Assembly: GCA_037447655.1 (NCBI GenBank)
Contig: JBBHKE010001142.1
Coordinates: 1-45,000, forward strand
DNA: 45,000 bases
Direction: 5' to 3'
Origin: Zygnema cylindricum
Taxonomy: Eukaryota > Streptophyta > Zygnematophyceae > Zygnematales > Zygnemataceae
Shown here: in pieces, positions 12,401-21,823 of the stretch
How the letters are laid out: every line of letters begins with the position of its first letter
Position numbering within the stretch: position 1 is the first letter of the stretch
Notes under the pieces: model-generated
What the model was told of the DNA's origin: nothing
Database searches by the model: none
The model's input: only the letters and a program-made list of their open reading frames with translations
Program-made: the position numbers and the translations under genes

Positions 12401-12605
12401 ATAACACAACTTACGATAAAGACGCCGACCAAAGGCCTACCATAAAAACGCTTACTTTTGAACTATGCGACAAATTGTACTAATACAAATAACACATACT
12501 ACAAACTGTACCAATGCTAATTATACACACTTATAACTGTTCTAATACTAATTTTACAATAACTTTCTTAATATTTATTTTATACTAAAAACTGAACTGA
12601 AACTA
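9500..12605. repeat. AT-rich minisatellite with ~1.3-kb higher-order repeat
   Basis: The basic unit is roughly 30 bases (TACTAATTATACAAACTAAT and AACTGTACTAA). Orientation flips: TTAGT-type at about 9530-9835, ACTAAT-type to 10905, TTAGT-type to 11130, then ACTAAT-type again. The flip point (TTTCTATGAGTA) occurs at about 9825 and again about 1303 bases later, and flanking sequence follows the same order in both. So a block of about 1.3 kb containing the inversion is itself tandemly duplicated. A MITE interrupts it at 12162-12467. Confidence 0.85.
12162..12467. mobile_element. 306-bp MITE, hAT-like, nested in the minisatellite
   Basis: The ends are inverted: CATAGTTCAAAAGTAGG at the left and, on the reverse strand, CATAGTTCAAAAGTAAG at the right. 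They are flanked by AGACAAAT (12154-12161) and CGACAAAT (12468-12475), an 8-bp target duplication with one mismatch, as in hAT elements. The inside differs sharply from the surrounding minisatellite and includes GTTAGATTTGGACGATCGGA and paired ACAATATG motifs. It has no coding capacity. Confidence 0.7.
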
Positions 12606-12886
12606 AGTGTTTTTTTTGGGCGCCCGAGGTTTTTTTTTTGGGCATGTTCTAAGTTCCGTCGGGGTTATTTTCGGTCTATACAAACGCTTGCGTGGCAGTA
12701 CAGTTTGATTTGGAAGGCTTCGTACATATCATGTCCACAAAGTGTTTACTTTTTGTACGGCCAAGTGGCTCATATCACGACACGCTAGTTGACGTAAGCT
12801 AGCGTCACGTGCCAGTTAACGACGGACAAAAAAAGGTACCGTTTTCATACCATGCCATTTTCCCCTTTTTCAAGTGTGAACCACAC

Positions 12887-13438
12887 AATAGACATCGAAA
12901 CCTTAAGAAGTTGCATGATTATTTTAGACATCAGCCTGTGAGCTTTCATGACCGGTAAAAAAAAAAAAACCGGAAAAACGAACAGTGGTGCAGTAATTTT
13001 CGTCACTTTTTTTTTGTTTAAGGCTGATTGTTGGATTTCGATTAGAACTTCTTTTGACGACACGTTTCTGTTACGAACATGATTGGGCTAAATCAAGCGC
13101 ATTAAATTTACGTGATGGAAAAACTTTTCGAAAGCAAAAACCTTCAAGCGTTGATGTCCAATTCGTACGGATTTAAACTTTTGTACGAAAGTTACGTATT
13201 ATTTGTCGATTCATACTTTTCGTAAAATTCCTCTAAATTTCGTTGTACGGCCATGTATAGAAACGTACGGAAAGAGTAATCTTAGAAAATCCATCAAAAA
13301 TCTTAAATATAGGGTAAGTAAACAGAATTGTAAAAAAAAATTCGAGAGTGTACCTTAATAAACCTAGTTGTAAGAAAAATTTACGGAAGTCGTACTGAAA
13401 TACAAAGGAATGTACAGACAAGGTTTCTTACGAGTTGG
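12887..13438. other. no gene recognised
   Basis: AT-rich sequence with short unsupported minus-strand ORFs. GTACGG and CGTACGG motifs are frequent, as elsewhere in the repeat-rich parts. Confidence 0.5.
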
Positions 13439-13445
13439 CCCGGTT

Positions 13446-13711
13446 GGTGGGAGCGGTGAGAATCGTATTTTATGCCCAAAAGAGGCGTTATTCTCAACGT
13501 TCGCAAGATACCGCCCGGGTACCTTGCATTTTTAGACTTATATGTTTAGGGTTTTTTACTGGTTGTGTTTTTTTTTTATAAATAAAAACACAAAGAAGAA
13601 AAAAACCCTAAACAAATTTAAACGCACGACGTCCGCGCGGTGTGGCGCGTCGTAAAACGGAATGAAAGGGGGCGACGTGGACGCGTGCGCAGCAACCTCT
13701 CACCGCTCCCA
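13446..13711. mobile_element. small foldback element with telomere-like hairpin core
   Basis: GTGGGAGCGGTGAG at 13447-13460 is inverted at 13698-13711. Inside, GTTTAGGGTTTTTT at about 13545 is inverted at about 13603-13616 around a GTGTTTTT and AAAAACAC inner hairpin. No ORF. The layout suggests a MITE or foldback element. Flanks (GTTG on both sides) hint at a short target duplication but are not decisive. Confidence 0.5.
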
Positions 13712-14160
13712 CCTGTTGTCCGTAGCGCGAAAATTGCAAGGTTGAGCAATGTATCTTAGAAACCCTAAAATCCCCCTCTTTTAACCCTAAAAAATACGAA
13801 AATGTACGTAAACATACGAAAAATTTAACGCAACTTTACTGATACAAAAATGTAAAAAAATGTACATTACAAGCCCTAAAATAAGTAGCCCTAAAAAGTA
13901 CAGAATTTAAATAAACTGTACGGACATGTACTAAAAGTGTGAGGCAATTATATGAAATATACGAAATGTAAAAAAATGTACCCCAAAACCCTCAACCACC
14001 CCCCCCCCCCCCCCCCCCTTGAATTACCCTAAAAAGTACGCACATATGCGGATACTGTACATAAGTGTAAAATAAATGTACGGGTGCAAAGTACTGTAGG
14101 GTACGCATTTTATTAAATTTTCAACATCGTTTGATGCATACCGTACGTATTGTTCTTTAG
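13712..14160. repeat. gene-free stretch with CCCTAAA motifs and a 20-base poly-C run
   Basis: Several separate AACCCTAAA-type motifs and ATGTACG-type motifs occur. They do not form a telomere array. A run of 20 cytosines lies at 13999-14018. Confidence 0.7.
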
Positions 14161-14350
14161 ATGAGCTGGAAGTGGGTCGCGATGATAATAACGCCAAATT
14201 GTTGTACCTTCCAAGTTCCAAGATGACGCAAAATGTACTTATGTTTTTGCCCATTTTTCGTACGACGTAATGTTTTCTCGTTGGAAGTCCCATTTTCTGT
14301 GAAAACGACGGAAAAAAACCCTTACTTGAACACATGGGAACACGCCCTAA
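14161..14350. mobile_element. right end of a second Harbinger-like copy
   Basis: This matches 4945-5128 closely (shared GATGACGCAAAATGTACTT, CCCATTTTCTGTGAAAACGA, and CCCTTACTTGAACACATGGG) and ends GGGAACACGCCC followed by TAA. The matching left end could not be found nearby, so the copy is probably truncated or rearranged. Confidence 0.55.
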
Positions 14351-15002
14351 CTCATATTGGTTCAAAGAAAATGTCGCTGGTGTAGAATATAACCTTGAGC
14401 AAAAGCCAAAAAGAATACGTGGAAAAATGTGGTGTACATACGACAGGTGGCAAAGTGAAATATCCAGGTACTGACATACGCTTACGCACAATTCTGTTAG
14501 ACTTTCTGAAGGTTATGCAAGAAGTCGGCCGTACGGCCGTACGTGAGTTACGGAGTGGATTCCGAAGTTACTACTGTAGCTTGTCGATACAGCTTGCACC
14601 TTCAAATATTGCGCGACCTCTACGGAACGCTTCCTTCACAAGTCTGATGGATAGGGTACCGCGACAATAAAGGGTCGGTGATCGTGCTCCATTCAAAGGT
14701 TGCAAAAGTCAAAATCTTAGATAACAGAAACCAATATTTTTCAAAATCTGAGTACCCGACGCCCGACCGGGTTATGTCACGCTCCAAAATTGATAACCGT
14801 TAACCGAAACGCGTTTACGAAAAAAAAGGTTAATCGAAACTCGATATCTCGCGACGACCCGTACCCGCCCGTACCCGAATAAGCACAAAATTAGTAGTAC
14901 ATCTCCCGTATACCTTCCAAGATAACAAGAGTACGAAGTACAATAATGATGGATTGTATGGACAAGTACAATTTTTTTATTTTTTTCGTTTTTTGCTTAC
15001 TC
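14351..15002. other. no gene recognised
   Basis: A 91-codon plus-strand ORF (14395-14670) has no recognised motif. It begins just after the transposon end and I do not call it a gene. The rest contains CCCGTACCCG motifs of the 190-bp repeat family. Confidence 0.4.
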
Positions 15003-15430
15003 GACCGTAACCGATTTTTTTTTCTTTAAATCAACCTCCCGAATTCGCCTGACCCCCCAAATTTGGCAACTGAATCCGTTTCGCATCCGACGCGTGCGGT
15101 CGGTTATTTCGGTTGACCATTTGCGACCTCTGGCTCCAGTCCCCGCCAAGCACTATATATAGCACCCGTGTATTAATATAAGCAATGTTGCATACAAATC
15201 GATATCACAATCGATATGCCTCGTTTTTGGTGCATTGTGATACTGGAGAAGTTCAAAACTACAACCTAAATTGTTGTCAGAGATCACAATCGGGAACGCG
15301 AGTCCGTACTGATCCGTACTCATCCGGCTGCGTCAGATCTAGAATGGATTCGGGTGCCAAATTTGGGGGGCCGGCCGGATTCAGCCAGAAGATTAAAAAA
15401 AAAATAAAAAAAAAATGGTACAGCCTTGTA
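15003..15430. repeat. inverted pair of the 190-bp repeat family
   Basis: About 15003-15135 carries the family in one orientation (CCCAAATTTGGCAACTGAATC, GACGCG) and about 15285-15425 in the other (GATTCGGGTGCCAAATTTGG). Between them lies a spacer of about 150 bases with TATATATAG and repeated CGATATCACAATCGATAT. Together they could form a foldback element. Confidence 0.55.
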
Positions 15431-15527
15431 TGTCCTTGAGTAATCAATGCTTTGAAAAATTATTTTGGACTGTAGTGAAGATGCTACGTACTACTTTGAA
15501 GAGCGTCCCAATGTGCGAAAATTGCGG

Positions 15528-16302
15528 GGGTCACACTTGAAAAGGGAAAAATGGTATGTATGAAAACGGCATTTTTTTTTGTCCGCCGTGAACTGGCACG
15601 TGACGCTAGCCTACGTCAACTAGCGTGTCGTGATATGAGCCACTTGTCCGTACGAAAAGTAAACGCTTTGCAGACATGATATGTACGATGCCTTCCAAAT
15701 CAAACTGTACTGCCACGCAAGCGTTTGTACAGACCGATAATAACCCAGAGGAACTTAGAACATGCCCAAAAAAATAAACCTCGGGCGCTCGAATACAAAA
15801 ACAGCAAAGGACCAAGCCGACGCCTCACACAAATCATCTCTTCTTTTTTTCACTTTTGCTCCACTGCCTCTCAACCGATTCCGTTTGGGTAAAAGAAGAT
15901 AGAGCAAGAGGCAACAGGAGTGGTAATAATTCTTTTTTTCCATCTGTTTTTTTAACATTACATGTTCTTTTATATGTTGTCCTCTAGTTTGTTTATAAGT
16001 TTGCGAGGGAAATGAATTCTTGTACGGTTCACGTCCGTGCACTTCGTTTTTTTAATTATTAAAAAACGAAAAAGTGTATTCCGAACATGATGTCTGATGC
16101 CGTACGGCAGTTGCCGTTTGCTATGCGCATATGTGTCGAGTTTTGACGCATAAAACTACATCTTTTGTCCACCGTTAAGCTCCAACACGGTTGAAACCTA
16201 CCGTCTTAACCGTCACCGCCGCGTTGTTTTTCATTTTATAAATTTTAGCGTACGTATCCCAAAATTTATGACATCGTTTTCCCCTTTTTCATGTGTGAAC
16301 CC
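15528..16302. mobile_element. TIR element (GGTTCACAC family), copy 2, opposite orientation
   Basis: It runs from GGGTCACACTTGAAAAGGG at 15528 to the inverted AGGGTTCACACATG-type end at 16302. Its arms are the reverse complement of the outer parts of copy 1 (12618-12882 and 9112-9470). It lacks the AT-rich minisatellite, having about 160 bases of ordinary sequence at that point. It is about 775 bp, non-coding and clearly non-autonomous. Confidence 0.65.
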
Positions 16303-17113
16303 TGCCAATGAAATCGGAACTTTGAAATGTGACGGTTGTAAACGTGGGTACAACTTGTGATGATTGAAGACGACTATGGAACTTTCGATAAATGAGGACG
16401 CAAACAAAAACAGCGACGGTTGTAGACGTCTAGATTTTTGTATATTTGTGACATTGTAGATGTTTAGGGTTTTATGACATTGTGACGCCATGCTCACTTG
16501 TGACAACGTCGACGTCACATATTCAAGAAATTTCCGCCATGGCTATCCATATTCGTTTTTTTTCACTTTTCTCACTCGACTTGCCATAACGATATGCATA
16601 AAGGTAGTCAAAAAAATTATTTTTCAAATATATTTCATTTAATACCACTATTGTCGTGCCTCATTCTAAAAAGTGTGAGATAAAAGCTATAATGCCAGAG
16701 GGAGAGGGGAGAGGCGACGACGACGCAAAATTATGCGAATGACCCATGCAAGGGAGAAAAATAACGAGTACTCTTCCTCGTCCAAAAATTTCCCCACTTG
16801 TGTGGCACGTGGGTGGGCCATTTTTCATTCGTTGTTTGGGTGATACTTTCCCTAAAATCCAGTCTTGAGGCGTTTTCTGAATAAGTTTTTTGACGTGCTG
16901 GATTCTCTTGCCTAGGGGTCGAAAAATAGAAAACGTCTAAATGCATTCACATGAGGACAAATATGAAGTACATTCAAAGTATCAACTTGACACTTGCTGT
17001 ACTTTGGTAAAATTGATTTTCTCGTACAACCAATTTTTTTTCATCGTTCGGGACTACTTTTTGAGAGAAAACAACAGAAAAAGTCGATACTTTGATACAT
17101 AGGGATACACCCT
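16303..17113. mobile_element. diverged Harbinger-like copy
   Basis: From about 16312 the sequence follows the interior of the 3536 element in order (GAACTTTGAAATG, GGTTGTAGACGTCTA, TTGTAGATGTTTAGGGTTTT, then CCGCCATGACT-like). It ends with CATAGGGATACACCC followed by TAA at 17114. The left tip is missing, probably disturbed by the adjacent GGTTCACAC element. Confidence 0.5.
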
Positions 17114-17728
17114 AACCAAAGGTTTTGTACGTACGTACCACTACAACACGGTTATGCACACTATTGTTATGTAGTGTCCATACTGTCTAATATTATTTTA
17201 CTTTATACTCTTGGTGTCGTCAAATAACACAAAAAACCGACAAAAAGCGTCGCTAATCACATCGTAATTTTTGAAACGATTTGGCATGTCGCATGTCATT
17301 GCGTGACATCGTAGACGTACAACCATGTACCCGTGACATGCATTTGCGTAAACCTCTCTTGTCCGACCGCCATGACTTCTCAGATTTTTAACCTTAACAA
17401 ATTTTACACCTTTACGTGAAATGACACTGCACCATCGAGACCCTTTCAAAAAAAAAACCATACAAGGTGCTTTCGGACAAAAACCAACAACCTTTAACTT
17501 TTTCAATCAATAAAAACTTATGAAAATGAATCACACCAAGGAATATGTTTTCCTATTTGTAGAAACTGTTCTACTTTATTTAAAAGACATTGTCTATGTG
17601 GTTTGTGATAAGTTTGAAGATGACGTGATAGTGGGTCGACGTCCCTATACCCTAAGAAACCCTAAAAAACCTTATAAAATTACAAAACCACAAATTTTCG
17701 TACATCTTAAGTTCGAGGATGAAGCAAA
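17114..17728. other. no gene recognised
   Basis: AT-rich with short ORFs on both strands, including 17520-17732 plus, 70 codons, none with recognisable motifs. Confidence 0.4.
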
Positions 17729-17731
17729 TTA

Positions 17732-18005
17732 GGGTGCGTCTTTATGTACTTCAAACTTAGAGAATTTACTTTGGATTTTAGCGCAAATACGGCGAACGCG
17801 GATTTTGGGTGTCCTTATGTGCACCAAACGAAGTTGTCACTTAAGGGCATGACAATTGTATACGTCGACAATGTCTGTGAATGTTGTCGACAGTGTACAA
17901 TTTGTGATGACGCACCAAATTGTAAAAAAATGCTTTGAATGTAGCATAACCTTGCATGACAGTTGTAGACGTTAAGCCTTCCAACACTTTGCCATGAAGG
18001 ATGTC
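17732..18005. mobile_element. Harbinger-like terminal fragment
   Basis: It begins GGGTGCGTCTTTATGTACTT after TTA and matches the inverted right end of the 29545-31701 element. The interior contains the family motif CAGTTGTAGACGTTAAG. The other terminus was not found, and the right limit is set where similarity fades. Confidence 0.5.
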
Positions 18006-18165
18006 CATGGTTGAAGAAATGTCGTTTCCGCTACCTTTTCTGTACGGTTGCCTCTTTGGCAAATTCAACGCGCTTTGAATTCTTGTTCTACCTTATCTGC
18101 AGGCTGCATAGTGAGGTAAGATGCAAAAGAGGCAACTCCTTTTCGAATTCCACTTTGGGATCAAT

Positions 18166-18405
18166 GCCTCACAATCTTTTTTTCCTCCCTCACAATCTTA
18201 TCTTTCTTCCTCACAATCTTATCTTTCTTCCTCACAATCTTATCTTTCTCCCTCACAATCTTATCCTTCTTCCTCACAATCTTATCCTTCTTCCTCACAA
18301 TCTTATCCTTCTCCCTCACAATCTTACCTTTCTCCCTCACAATCTTATCTTTCTCCCTCCAATCTCGTCCTCCTCCCTCACAATCTCATCTTCCTCCCTC
18401 AATCT
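18166..18405. repeat. 21-bp minisatellite TCACAATCTTATCTTTCTTCC
   Basis: About eleven copies of a 21-bp unit on the plus strand, with small variants and shortened units at the right end. All plus-strand frames stay open because 21 is divisible by three, giving ORFs of repeated PHNLIFL or SQSYLSS. These are repeat by-products unless expression is shown. Confidence 0.9.
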
Positions 18406-18419
18406 TATTTTGATGGGAA

Positions 18420-19340
18420 ACGGGGATGGTGTCACAAAAACAACGGAAATTTTGGGACCTTGGGGAGGAAATTGGTCAACTTGCTGTGAAGACAGGTCCA
18501 CGTGGAGCAGCGAGATTGGATCAGGGAATACAAGTCTGGCTTCAGTTGGTTCTGAGTGGCTCTTGGAGAAAATACAGGTGAAGGGTCAGTTTGCTATCGA
18601 TTTAGCTTTGCGAGGGGAGGGAGAGGAGGGAGATGAGAGAGGGAGGAGAGGGAGGAGATGAGAGGGGGATGAGAGGGTGAGAGAGGAAGAGAGAGCAAGA
18701 GAGAGAGAGCGAGAGAGAGCAAGAGAGGGCGAGACAGAGGGTTAGGGAGAGTGGGGAAGTGAGTGTAGACCTGTCCCCTTTTTGGTTCTTTCATTGTATG
18801 GTTATTTTTTTTTTGGTTCTTTCCATTCTTTTTACTCAAACATTGATAATCACTGCAAACCGAATGAGAACCATGGTCCGTTGTTGGCTCTTTTGGTTAT
18901 AAAAAATCTAGTTTATTTTTAACATTTTTGGTTATGTGTTCAATTTGTTTTTCTTTTCTTAGAGCTTTTTAAGTGTAAAAAAAGAAATAGAGAGTTTAGG
19001 ATGGGAGAGGTGGGAGTGGAAGTTGGAGCGGGAGTGGGAGAGGGAGAGGGAGGGGGAGAGGGAGGGGGAGGGGGGGATCCGGGAAGAAGAAATGGAAAGG
19101 GATCCGAGAGAAATCGGAGAAAAGAGAAAGTCGGAAAAGGAAAGAGAGAATAGGAGAAGATGGAATTTAAAGTGGATCGGATGGAAGTTTAGTTTAATTA
19201 TGTTTACAGGATTAGGTGATGGTCTTTTTTAGGATGGGGGAAGGGTTTTAAAGTCAGGTGGTGGACAATGGAGTAACAAAACTTTGGGGTCTGGAACAAT
19301 TGGCAATAATAGGAGCTTTATTGGCCATTCCGGAGGTGAG
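18420..19340. other. purine tracts and candidate exon sequence
   Basis: 18420-18580 is less biased than its surroundings and ends AAAATACAG before GTGAAG, like an exon edge. Purine-rich GA tracts follow at 18610-18760 and 19020-19135. A segment ending CCGGAG before GTGAGT at 19336 also looks like an exon with a 5' splice site. No protein is recognised. Gly- and Trp-rich frames in both segments are only suggestive. Confidence 0.3.
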
Positions 19341-19668
19341 TTTTTTTATTTTTTGTTAATTTTGATTTTGTGTTTTGAATTTTGGCTTTCTATCTGTTCT
19401 TTTTCTTGAAGTTTTAGAAATGAATTTGACAGTTTAGGAAATTGTAGACTAAATTCGATAAGAACAATTCATCTAATCTGCGAGAATTGCACGAAGATTA
19501 GTTAGTGTAGACTACATTGCCCATCTCTTTTCGAGTCAATAACTCAAATTCAAGTGAGGGATTTCTGAATCTTAGTAGGCAACCGAGTTTTTTACGGGTT
19601 TTGTAAGGTTTTTCATGGCGAAACTAACATGAAATGATTTTTTTTCGTCTTTTGTGAACAAGTTTTAG

Positions 19669-19763
19669 CCGTGACCGCGACGAAGATGCGACAGAGTTTC
19701 TGGCGAAATAGAGAGCTACCACCATTCTGCCCAAATGAGGCCCGACAAACAACATTCAGCGGG
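19669..19763 (+). other. candidate exon
   Basis: Preceded by GTTTTAG and followed by GTATGT, with higher GC than its T-rich flanks. It is one of a run of possible small exons on the plus strand upstream of the F-box/LRR gene. Splicing is inferred from sequence only. Confidence 0.25.
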
Positions 19764-19897
19764 GTATGTAAAGATTAGATAATTTTCTTAATCCCTTTCA
19801 AATTACTTTTGTAAAACTGCAGATATGTATGTATAAATTAATTTTATTTTCTGGTTGGAAAAGGTCTTCTGCATAGCTGGCCATTCTAGTTTTTTAG

Positions 19898-19942
19898 CAA
19901 GAAAGGTCAATTTCTCAAGTTTGTTGATGCCGAAGTAGAGAG
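19898..19942 (+). other. candidate 45-nt exon
   Basis: Flanked by TTTTTTAG and GTAAGC. It begins CAAGAAAG, the same octamer that follows another possible acceptor (CCTTATAG) at 20030. Confidence 0.25.
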
Positions 19943-20104
19943 GTAAGCTCCTTTGTTTTCTTGAAAAATCGTTGAGGAGACCTTGAAAATTGATACTTTA
20001 TGGAGTTTTACGTCCATTCCCGCCTTATAGCAAGAAAGACAAAGTTGTGAACCGAACTCTTAACTCCATATCGAACTGAATACTAATTAGAAAACTGAAC
20101 TGAA

Positions 20105-20262
20105 TACCGGAATGAATTCCGAACAAAACACTGAAATGAGGGTTGAACTTGTAACTGAACTTGAATATTCTACTGAAAAGAGGGCTGAACTTGTAACTGA
20201 AATAGAATGTAATACTGAAATGAGGGTTGAACTTGTAACCGAATTTGAATACACGGTGTAGT
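20105..20262. repeat. ~52-bp tandem repeat, three copies
   Basis: Three degenerate copies of a unit containing CTGAAATGAGGGTTGAACTT and GTAACTGAA. A related short CTGAAATTGAACTCGAA stretch occurs near 20937. Confidence 0.75.
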
Positions 20263-20469
20263 TTCAGGAAAGGAAAAAAATGAAGAGGAAAGGAAGAATC
20301 CACTAAAACTGCCCGTGAAAATTTGAGAAACTACTTAAAAAAAATATTCGCATGCTTTTGACTTTTTGCTCTTCTCGACGTTTTTATTCTTTCCGCTGAT
20401 CCTGACCGCGCTACTGTGACAACGAGTCACCCCATAGGCGCCGACTGCTGTTTTCAACATTTGGGCTGT

Positions 20470-20636
20470 TTGTCGCCGTTCTCCCATTTCTTCTCCTCCC
20501 TCTCCTTCTCCTTCATCTTCTCCTCCTCGTCCCTCTTTAACTCTCCCCCCCTTCGCCCTCTCCCTCTCCATTTCTCTCTCCTCTCCCTCTCCCTCTCCCT
20601 CTCCATTTCTCTCTCCCTCTCCCTCTCCCTCTTCCT
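20470..20636 (+). repeat. pyrimidine tract (CCCTCT)n ending in a possible 3' splice site
   Basis: Almost pure C/T on the plus strand with TCCCTC hexamers, ending TTCCTCAG then GCATG. Such tracts recur at 21375-21690 and 24285-24590. Confidence 0.75.
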
Positions 20637-21011
20637 CAGGCATGTTAACTGCGACCTATAATTGGTTCCTAAGTTCTGATTGGATCCTCTATCCGCCGAC
20701 AAAACTCGCCTGCGTACGGGTGACATCACGGGAATCTGTTTGTTAATGTTCGTCGGAAAACCTGCAAACCTTCGGACAAAAGGTTTTCCTTGTTCTTTTG
20801 TTTGAACTTGGTTTTCTTCATGTTTTTCTTTTGTTGATTTTTTTTTTATTTTTTTTTATTTATACATATATATACATATAGTGTGTGCCTTTCACTAGAT
20901 GTGTTTGATTTTAGTTTTAAATTTGGAAAATCAAACTGAAATTGAACTCGAATCTAAAACTGGAATTGAAATTTGAAACTCGAAATCAATTTGGATTTGT
21001 TTTTCTTCCAG

Positions 21012-21047
21012 GAAAAATTGTCTACAGGGAAATCGATGATTTCTAAG
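21012..21047 (+). other. candidate 36-nt micro-exon
   Basis: Bounded by TTTTTCTTCCAG and GTGAGC, both good consensus splice sites. If real it joins to the possible acceptor TTTTTGCAG at 21785, just upstream of the F-box/LRR start codon, making a 5' untranslated exon. Confidence 0.35.
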
Positions 21048-21374
21048 GTGAGCGGTCTAAAAGCCATTTGAACCCAATACACACTAATTATGAGGCTTCA
21101 ATTTGGCGGTCGATTTTTTGTCCCTCTGTTTTTATTAAAATTCTATTTTTTTAACGTGGTTTATTTTACGTTTATTTTTATCTGGCTCCCTTTGACATTT
21201 TTATTTTTTATATTTTGTTTATCAAACTGACACATTGATTTCCTTCTCTCCTAAAGAAAACAAAAATCTCCACTATCATGAAGTCCTTTCATGTGATACT
21301 GCCAAAAAAAATCAGATTCTTTGTGCCATAAATGATTTGTCTCTAACAGTCGAGAATGAAAAAAACTTGCCCTT

Positions 21375-21690
21375 CTCTTCCGATACCTCTCCCTATCCCT
21401 CTCCCCATTCCTCTCCCTTTCCTGTTTTCATGTCCTCTCCCTATCTCTCCCTCTCCCTCTCCCTTTTCCCTTATTCCGTGTCCTCTCTCTATCTCTCTCC
21501 CTCTCCCTCTCCCTTTCCTGTTTTCGTGTTCTCTCCCTATCACTCTCCCTCTCCCTCTCCCTTTCCTGTTTTCGTGTCCTCTCCCTATCTCTCTCCCTCT
21601 CCTTCTCCCTGTCCTCTCCCTCTCTCCCGATCTCTTTCCCTCTCCCTCTCCCTTCCTTTTTCCGTGTCCTCTCCTTTTCCTGTTTTTCGT
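21375..21690 (+). repeat. pyrimidine minisatellite with ~60-bp higher period
   Basis: CCCTCTCCCTCTC tracts separated by repeated TTTCCTGTTTTCGTGT blocks. It lies inside the proposed last 5' intron of the F-box/LRR gene (21048-21785). Confidence 0.8.
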
Positions 21691-21823
21691 GTCTAACCTC
21701 TCTCCGGCGAGAGTTAGAATGCTCTCACTTCAGTGAGTTAGAATGCTTTTCACTTGAGTTTAATTTTTTTTTTAAGTTTTTGCAGGTTTCGCACTTAGTG
21801 TTTTTCCTCTTCTTTCCACTTTC

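Larger units (their letters stand above)
9112..12882. mobile_element. TIR element (GGTTCACACTTGAAAAAG family), copy 1, with internal minisatellite
   Basis: The left end GGTTCACAATTGAAAAAGGG (9112-9131) is inverted at 12863-12882. The first 360 bases and last 265 bases match, in reverse order and orientation, the second copy at 15528-16302. In that copy the two parts are only about 160 bases apart. Here they are separated by an AT-rich minisatellite of about 3.1 kb. No transposase is visible and no clear target duplication was found, so the superfamily is not assigned. Confidence 0.65.

Noticed and set aside
9500-12605. CRISPR array or centromere satellite
   Set aside because: The repeats are degenerate and adjoining without unique spacers. 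The array is too short and lies within a transposon-like unit, so a centromere is not supported.
13740-13915. Interstitial telomere array
   Set aside because: CCCTAAA motifs are single and separated by unrelated bases, with no tandem run.
14024-14491. 155-codon minus-strand ORF across 14161-14350
   Set aside because: It overlaps the end of a Harbinger-like repeat copy whose relative at 4945-5128 does not keep the frame.
18419-18600. Jacalin-like lectin fragment (GPWGGNWS)
   Set aside because: Only a short Gly/Trp match and no further conserved strands.
20335-20729. Glu/Arg-rich minus-strand ORFs
   Set aside because: They are translations of the CCCTCT pyrimidine tract; any frame through it stays open.
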